From NCBI GenBank assembly GCA_020347565.1, contig CP070732.1, positions 1-37,349 on the forward strand: a stretch of DNA of 37,349 bases, in the 5' to 3' direction. The stretch comes from Methanobacteriota archaeon (lineage in GTDB: Archaea; Thermoplasmatota; Thermoplasmata; UBA10834). The position numbers and the translations under genes are program-made. Of the stretch, positions 33,237-37,349 are shown in pieces. Within the stretch, counting starts at the first letter, position 1, and every line of letters starts with the position of its first letter. Under the pieces are notes generated by a model. It saw only the letters and a list, made by a program, of their open reading frames with translations. It did no database searches and was not told the DNA's origin.

Positions 33237-34097
33237 TTACCAATCGCTCAGCTGCAGCGTGAAGACCACTGTGTCCCCGGAGTTGTCGACGTCCTCGACC
33301 TTGACAACCTTGTTCGTCGCCTTCGCGGCCGCCAGGAGAAGGCACGAGCACCCGATGCAGGCCATCTGCCTGCACGTGTCCGGTGCGTCTCGCCTCACGG
33401 CTCTGCAAGCGGGCAGCAGGATGCCATACTCGACACGCAAGACGGTCTTGCCGTCCCGCTCCTTGAAATGGAAGTCCTTGAGCAGGCTCAGGCTGTGCTT
33501 CAGCACCTGGAGGCTTCCCTCTGCGCTCTCGATGCCTGCATTGGAAATCACTGCTCCGTAGTCCGCCTCGACAGTCTCCAGCAGCTTCAGCCCAGGAGGG
33601 TCGACCAGCATCCCGGGCAGCGATCCGTCCCTGCCTGGGGTGACGACCATGTCGTCCGACAGGGCACTCGGGGGGCCAGCGCTGCCCTCGGTCGCCTGGA
33701 TGAGGACCCGCTGCTTAGTAAGGCCGTGGGACGCAGGCAGATAGGAGCCGTTGCCGAGCACTGACAGCCCGCTCACCATGCTCTGACGCGTCTTCGCGCT
33801 CGAGATCATCTGGGCCTCCGCAAGCCTCAGGGGAATACCTTCATCCGTCAGTGTGAAGAATCCAAACAACCCGAGAAAGGCAAACCCAATGGCAGACACG
33901 ACATATGCATCCCTCTCATTCTGAAGTCTCTGGACTTCGCCCTGGAGTGAAGGGTCGTTTGAATCGCCTATGTCGTCGATATCGCTCTGCGCGGAAATCG
34001 CGAGTGCGCCGAAGACGAAGGCGACAATTATGAGTGCGAGGGCCGCGACTCGCCAGAGACGTGCGTCATTCTCCCTGCCTGACAATCTGAGCCTCAA
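33237..34097 (-). CDS. Unrecognised two-helix membrane protein with Cys-rich C-terminal domain
   Basis: A 286-residue protein. Helix 1 spans about 16-37 and helix 2 about 67-85, with a short coiled-coil-like segment between (QGEVQRLQNERDAY). A basic start and two helices put the C-terminal 200 residues in the cytoplasm. That domain ends with five cysteines in 22 residues (C231, C242, C247, C250, C252) followed by an alanine-rich helix and beta strands, slightly like the end of V4R-type domains. The likely start is TTG 34097 with AAAGGT 8 nt before it. It lies 75 nt upstream of the DUF4129 gene on the same strand. Function is unknown. Confidence 0.6.
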   Translation of the reverse strand: MRLRLSGRENDARLWRVAALALIIVAFVFGALAISAQSDIDDIGDSNDPSLQGEVQRLQNERDAYVVSAIGFAFLGLFGFFTLTDEGIPLRLAEAQMISSAKTRQSMVSGLSVLGNGSYLPASHGLTKQRVLIQATEGSAGPPSALSDDMVVTPGRDGSLPGMLVDPPGLKLLETVEADYGAVISNAGIESAEGSLQVLKHSLSLLKDFHFKERDGKTVLRVEYGILLPACRAVRRDAPDTCRQMACIGCSCLLLAAAKATNKVVKVEDVDNSGDTVVFTLQLSDW

Positions 34098-34449
34098 AGG
34101 ACAACCTTTGACCGCTAGGTACGAACCTGCATTTGTAGGTAATGATGGATGTCAATCACCTTTACATTCGGCAAAGTCTCCGCAGGCGGAAATCAAGCTC
34201 AGATGCCCCTCGGGTACGGCAATAGCAGGTCGTTCTCACTTCCGAGACCATACGTTTGGAAACCTCACTCATCGCCGCCCTTCTGCACGACAGCGTCAGT
34301 CACTCCCGGACAGGTCAGGGGGTTCGTTAATACAGCGTTATGTCAATCGCGCCGCCTGCGCTAGGAGGGCTCCGGGCAGGGCGTCTTGTTGCGCTCGTGG
34401 CCTGGAGGAAACGGCGCAGACCACCTTCGGAAAGGGGGAGGTATTGGAG
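34098..34449. other. Intergenic region between divergent genes
   Basis: A 352-nt gap between the minus-strand gene starting at 34097 and the surface-protein gene starting at 34450. CGTTAATACA (34325-34334) is the only TATA-like element I would assign to the plus-strand gene, implying a leader of about 95 nt. No RNA gene, repeat or credible open frame is seen. Confidence 0.4.
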
Positions 34450-37349
34450 ATGGCTGACAGCGAGAGTGGCAATAGTAGCTATAATGCAGGGAAAATCAGT
34501 GTGAGCGTAGCCGCCTTCTTGGTCGTGTTCATCATGGTGACGACCTCGTTCGCCATGGTCCTCGCGACTTCGAACGACTACGATCCACAGGTATGGACAG
34601 ACAGGGACGAATACTGCCAGGGCGAGACCGTATACATATACGGCGAAGGGTTCGCCAGATGGGTGGACGTGGAGATCGAGCTGAGCCACCCTGATCTTGG
34701 CACGAGGCTCTTCGCCGCGACTCCTGATTACTATGGCAGGTTCATGTGCGACGACTATGTCGCTGAATTGGTCACCAACAACGAATCTGTGGTAGTGACC
34801 GTAACGCAGGTCTTGGCCGACGAGACCCTCGTGGCCACGACGGAGTTCTGGGACCCTGCGGCGTTCATGGAAGGATACACTCTCGCACCTCATAGGAAGT
34901 TCACCAAGGGAGACATCAAGGGCTGGTTCGAGGGCGACTCGGTGCCGTTCATGGTCGGCCTCGACAAGGCTCAACTGGGAGGCGATCCCGAGGTCACGGT
35001 ATGGCTGTCGTTTGACTTCTGCGACCACAACTCGCCAATCATGCCGGTTTATGGAATCGATTTCCTGACAGAGTACTGGGACCCTCTTGTGAATCCGCCA
35101 TTCAACACGCTTCCTCCATCCTCATCGCCGTTCAAGCCAGATGATGGCCACGGCGTATTGTCGAACGTGACGGAGTTGCCACACGGATGGGCTGAAGGCG
35201 GCGTGCAGGAGCTCATGCTCTGGAAATTCACATTCACATTTGCTGATGGCATCAGTTATGCGACGATAAGGTTCGGCGCCCACCTTGCCCGGACTTCCGA
35301 CGCTGCGGGATACGACCCCGCAGGCCTCGGGGCTGGCTACTATCCAGGCGCTGCTTTGCACGTGAACCTGTACAATCTCGACCCCAGCGCAAACGAAGGC
35401 GACCTCGACGTCCCCATCTCCACTTCGGGCATACTCATACCTCCTGAGATGACCCTGGACAAGTACTGCACGCCGGAACAGGTCGCCATGGGTGACGAGA
35501 TCACGTTCACCATCGAGTGGAGCAACATCGGCTGGGCGACGGCGAGCTGCGTCGTTCTCTCCGACGACCTCCCCTTTGTCGTCGACCTGGACGAGGGCTC
35601 CTTCCTCTACTGGACATCAGAAGACCCGACGAAACTCCCCGTCATCGATGTCAACGTGACTGATGACCACTTCGAGTGGGACATCGCTTACTGGCGAGGC
35701 ACTGGACTCGAGGCATCCGATCCTCCCCTTGTAGGATACCTCGAGTTCAAGGCGACGGTCAACACAAACGAGGAGGGGACCTACTGCAATGTGGTCACCC
35801 TTACATACACGGACGACCACGGCGGCTACTATCCTCCGGTCACAGCCTCGTGCTGCTTCCGCATCGTGGGCGACCCAGAGATAGACATAGAGAAGAGCGG
35901 CCCGATGTACGCCCATGTCGGGGACATCGTCACCTACACGTACAAGATAACCAACACGGGCCCTGTAGCCCTCACGGATGTTGACGCCTATGACGACGTC
36001 GCTGGAACCGTGGTGGAGAACGATTCGCTGGCGGTCGGAGAGAACAAGACTTACATGCTCGACTACGAGATACTCGAGACCGACCCCGACCATCTAGTCA
36101 ACGAAGTCGACGCGTTCGGCGAGGACGAATATGGCAGGACGGCGACTGACAGCGACTGCTGGGAGATAGACATACTCCACCCGGAGATCAGCATCACGAA
36201 GGTCGTCCAGCCGGAATGCGCGGAGGTCGGAGAAGAGGTCGTCTACACCATAACCGTCTCCAACCCGTCGATCGACACGGACCTGTACGAAGTCGTCGTG
36301 CACGACTCGCTGCTGGGTGTGCTGTACACTGGAAGCCTCCTGGCCGGAGAGTCCAAAGTGTTCGTGGAGACGCTCGTCATAGACGAGACCCACGGAGACC
36401 CGTTGATAAACACCGCCCACGCAGTCGGAGAGGACTTGCTCGGCCTCGAGGTCAGCGATGAGGACTATGCGATCGTCGAGATCTACCATCCTATGGTGGA
36501 GGTCACGAAGGAGGCGAACCTCGAGTGTGCTGAGCCCGGCGAGACCGTCATCTACTGGATAAACGTTACGAATCCGAGCTGGGACACGGATCTCTGGAGG
36601 GTGGTAGTGTCCGACCCGATGTTCGGAGACCCCATCTACGATGGTCCGATAGCGTACGGCACCACAGTCTACCTAGGGCCGTACTACTATGTCGTGCCTC
36701 TCGATGTCGAGGAGGTCTACAACATAGTCATCGTAGACGCATGGGACGAGCAGAGACACTACGTCACGGACTTCGCCATATGGACGGTGGAGATCTTCCA
36801 TCCGATGATTGAGATCTACAAGTGGTCCGAGTGGACCTGCGCCGAGGAGGGAGAGCTGGTCGAGTACTTCATCGATGTATGGAACCCGAGCTGGGATGCC
36901 ACGATGTACGCGGAGGTCTACGACCCCATGCTCGGCGGACTGCTGTGGACGGGATACCTCGCACCGGGCGAAATCGTCTACCTCGGACCGTTCCCCTATG
37001 TGATACCCGATGGCTCGGAATGGGTCATCAACTGGGCTTACGTCGAGGCGTGGGACCACCAGTGGCACTACGTCTACGCGGAATCGAGCTGGGCGATCGA
37101 GGTCTTCCATCCGATGATAGAGATATACAAGTGGTCCGAGTGGTTCTGTGCCGAGGAGGGAGAGCTGGTCTACTACTACATCGATGTATGGAACCCGAGC
37201 TGGGACGCCACGATGTACGCGGAGGTCTACGACCTCATGCTCGCCCCCGGAATCCTATGGTCAGGCTATCTCCTGCCAGGCGAGTGGGTCATGCTCGGCC
37301 CCTTCGAGTACATGATACCCCACGACACGGAATGGGTCATCAACTGGGC
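34450..37349 (+). CDS. Large secreted surface protein with DUF11-like repeats (3' end beyond window)
   Basis: The open frame runs from ATG 34450 to the window edge without a stop, at least 966 residues. GGGGGAGGT lies 8-16 nt upstream. A hydrophobic segment (about 18-40) is a signal or anchor. Residues 45-135 form an Ig-like domain of the ETVYIYGEGF type. From residue 333 on, about six DUF11/CARDB-like domains follow, the last five repeating every 102-104 residues (starting at 477, 579, 682, 786 and 889). Most begin with a hydrophobic-E/I strand and carry one Cys near the start (ECAEVGEE, ECAEPGET, TCAEEGEL). The last two are nearly identical and rich in Trp and Tyr. This is probably an S-layer-associated or stalk-like adhesin; the C-terminal anchor is not in view. 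Confidence 0.88.
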   Translation, partial: MADSESGNSSYNAGKISVSVAAFLVVFIMVTTSFAMVLATSNDYDPQVWTDRDEYCQGETVYIYGEGFARWVDVEIELSHPDLGTRLFAATPDYYGRFMCDDYVAELVTNNESVVVTVTQVLADETLVATTEFWDPAAFMEGYTLAPHRKFTKGDIKGWFEGDSVPFMVGLDKAQLGGDPEVTVWLSFDFCDHNSPIMPVYGIDFLTEYWDPLVNPPFNTLPPSSSPFKPDDGHGVLSNVTELPHGWAEGGVQELMLWKFTFTFADGISYATIRFGAHLARTSDAAGYDPAGLGAGYYPGAALHVNLYNLDPSANEGDLDVPISTSGILIPPEMTLDKYCTPEQVAMGDEITFTIEWSNIGWATASCVVLSDDLPFVVDLDEGSFLYWTSEDPTKLPVIDVNVTDDHFEWDIAYWRGTGLEASDPPLVGYLEFKATVNTNEEGTYCNVVTLTYTDDHGGYYPPVTASCCFRIVGDPEIDIEKSGPMYAHVGDIVTYTYKITNTGPVALTDVDAYDDVAGTVVENDSLAVGENKTYMLDYEILETDPDHLVNEVDAFGEDEYGRTATDSDCWEIDILHPEISITKVVQPECAEVGEEVVYTITVSNPSIDTDLYEVVVHDSLLGVLYTGSLLAGESKVFVETLVIDETHGDPLINTAHAVGEDLLGLEVSDEDYAIVEIYHPMVEVTKEANLECAEPGETVIYWINVTNPSWDTDLWRVVVSDPMFGDPIYDGPIAYGTTVYLGPYYYVVPLDVEEVYNIVIVDAWDEQRHYVTDFAIWTVEIFHPMIEIYKWSEWTCAEEGELVEYFIDVWNPSWDATMYAEVYDPMLGGLLWTGYLAPGEIVYLGPFPYVIPDGSEWVINWAYVEAWDHQWHYVYAESSWAIEVFHPMIEIYKWSEWFCAEEGELVYYYIDVWNPSWDATMYAEVYDLMLAPGILWSGYLLPGEWVMLGPFEYMIPHDTEWVINW
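36184..37349 (+). repeat. Tandem 309-312 bp coding repeats
   Basis: Units start at 36184, 36493, 36805 and 37114, each 309 or 312 bp, inside the surface-protein gene. The units at 36805 and 37114 share long stretches of nearly identical DNA, for example TACAAGTGGTCCGAGTGG and ATCGATGTATGGAACCCGAG, including third-codon positions. That indicates a recent duplication or gene conversion, while the earlier units are diverged. The last unit is truncated by the window edge. Confidence 0.85.

Noticed and set aside
1..37349. CRISPR arrays, insertion sequences, integrase or phage genes
   Set aside because: I looked for regularly spaced short repeats, transposase or integrase motifs and terminal inverted repeats and found none. 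The only clear tandem repeats are the coding repeats at 36184-37349.

Overview
The window is archaeal, most likely a Thermoplasmatota lineage with a GC-rich genome (roughly 60% by eye). The evidence is an archaeal 16S rRNA 3' end at the left edge, archaeal or eukaryote-type information genes (eS8, SRP19, aIF2-beta), TATA-box promoters often placed so that transcripts would be leaderless, and a 16S gene with no 23S behind it. Unlinked rRNA genes are a known trait of Thermoplasmata. I cannot place it more precisely without a 16S search.

Layout. 1-113 is the 16S 3' end, followed by a hairpin and an oligo-T run. 302-11288 (minus strand) is a five-gene block for a decorated peptide/oligopeptide ABC importer: a five-PKD membrane protein, a DppB-type permease, a DppC-type permease carrying about 540 inserted residues (four PEGA-like domains plus six extra membrane helices), a substrate-binding protein fused to five PKD domains and a tandem C-terminal module, and a small secreted PKD protein. 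No ATPase gene is present in the window. 11289-12034 is a long intergenic region with a palindrome at the predicted importer start site, a strong hairpin, and tandem CAATCG boxes before the hydrogenase promoter.

12035-16496 (plus) is a tightly overlapping operon for a cytosolic group 3b-like [NiFe] hydrogenase (sulfhydrogenase type) in the order beta, gamma, delta, alpha, then its maturation protease. It would exchange electrons between H2 and NAD(P)H. A small anchored protein of unknown function and CTP synthase follow. 18901-22527 (minus) is a large soluble sensor kinase with PAS and GAF domains.

22706-29866 is mostly housekeeping: aIF2-beta with a TRAM tail, a PhzF-like protein lacking the catalytic Glu, a presenilin-type membrane protease, a metallophosphoesterase, eS8, a TldD/PmbA pair, SRP19 and a small membrane protein. 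29873-34097 (minus) encodes a DUF4350 protein, an Ig-like/DUF4129 membrane protein and an unrecognised two-helix protein with a Cys-rich tail. 34450 to the right edge is a large secreted surface protein made of about 103-residue DUF11-like repeats. It is cut by the window end.

The overall picture is an anaerobic, hydrogen-metabolising, probably peptide-using archaeon with a heavily elaborated cell surface. The most unusual object is the importer, whose extracytoplasmic parts nearly all carry added beta-sandwich domains.
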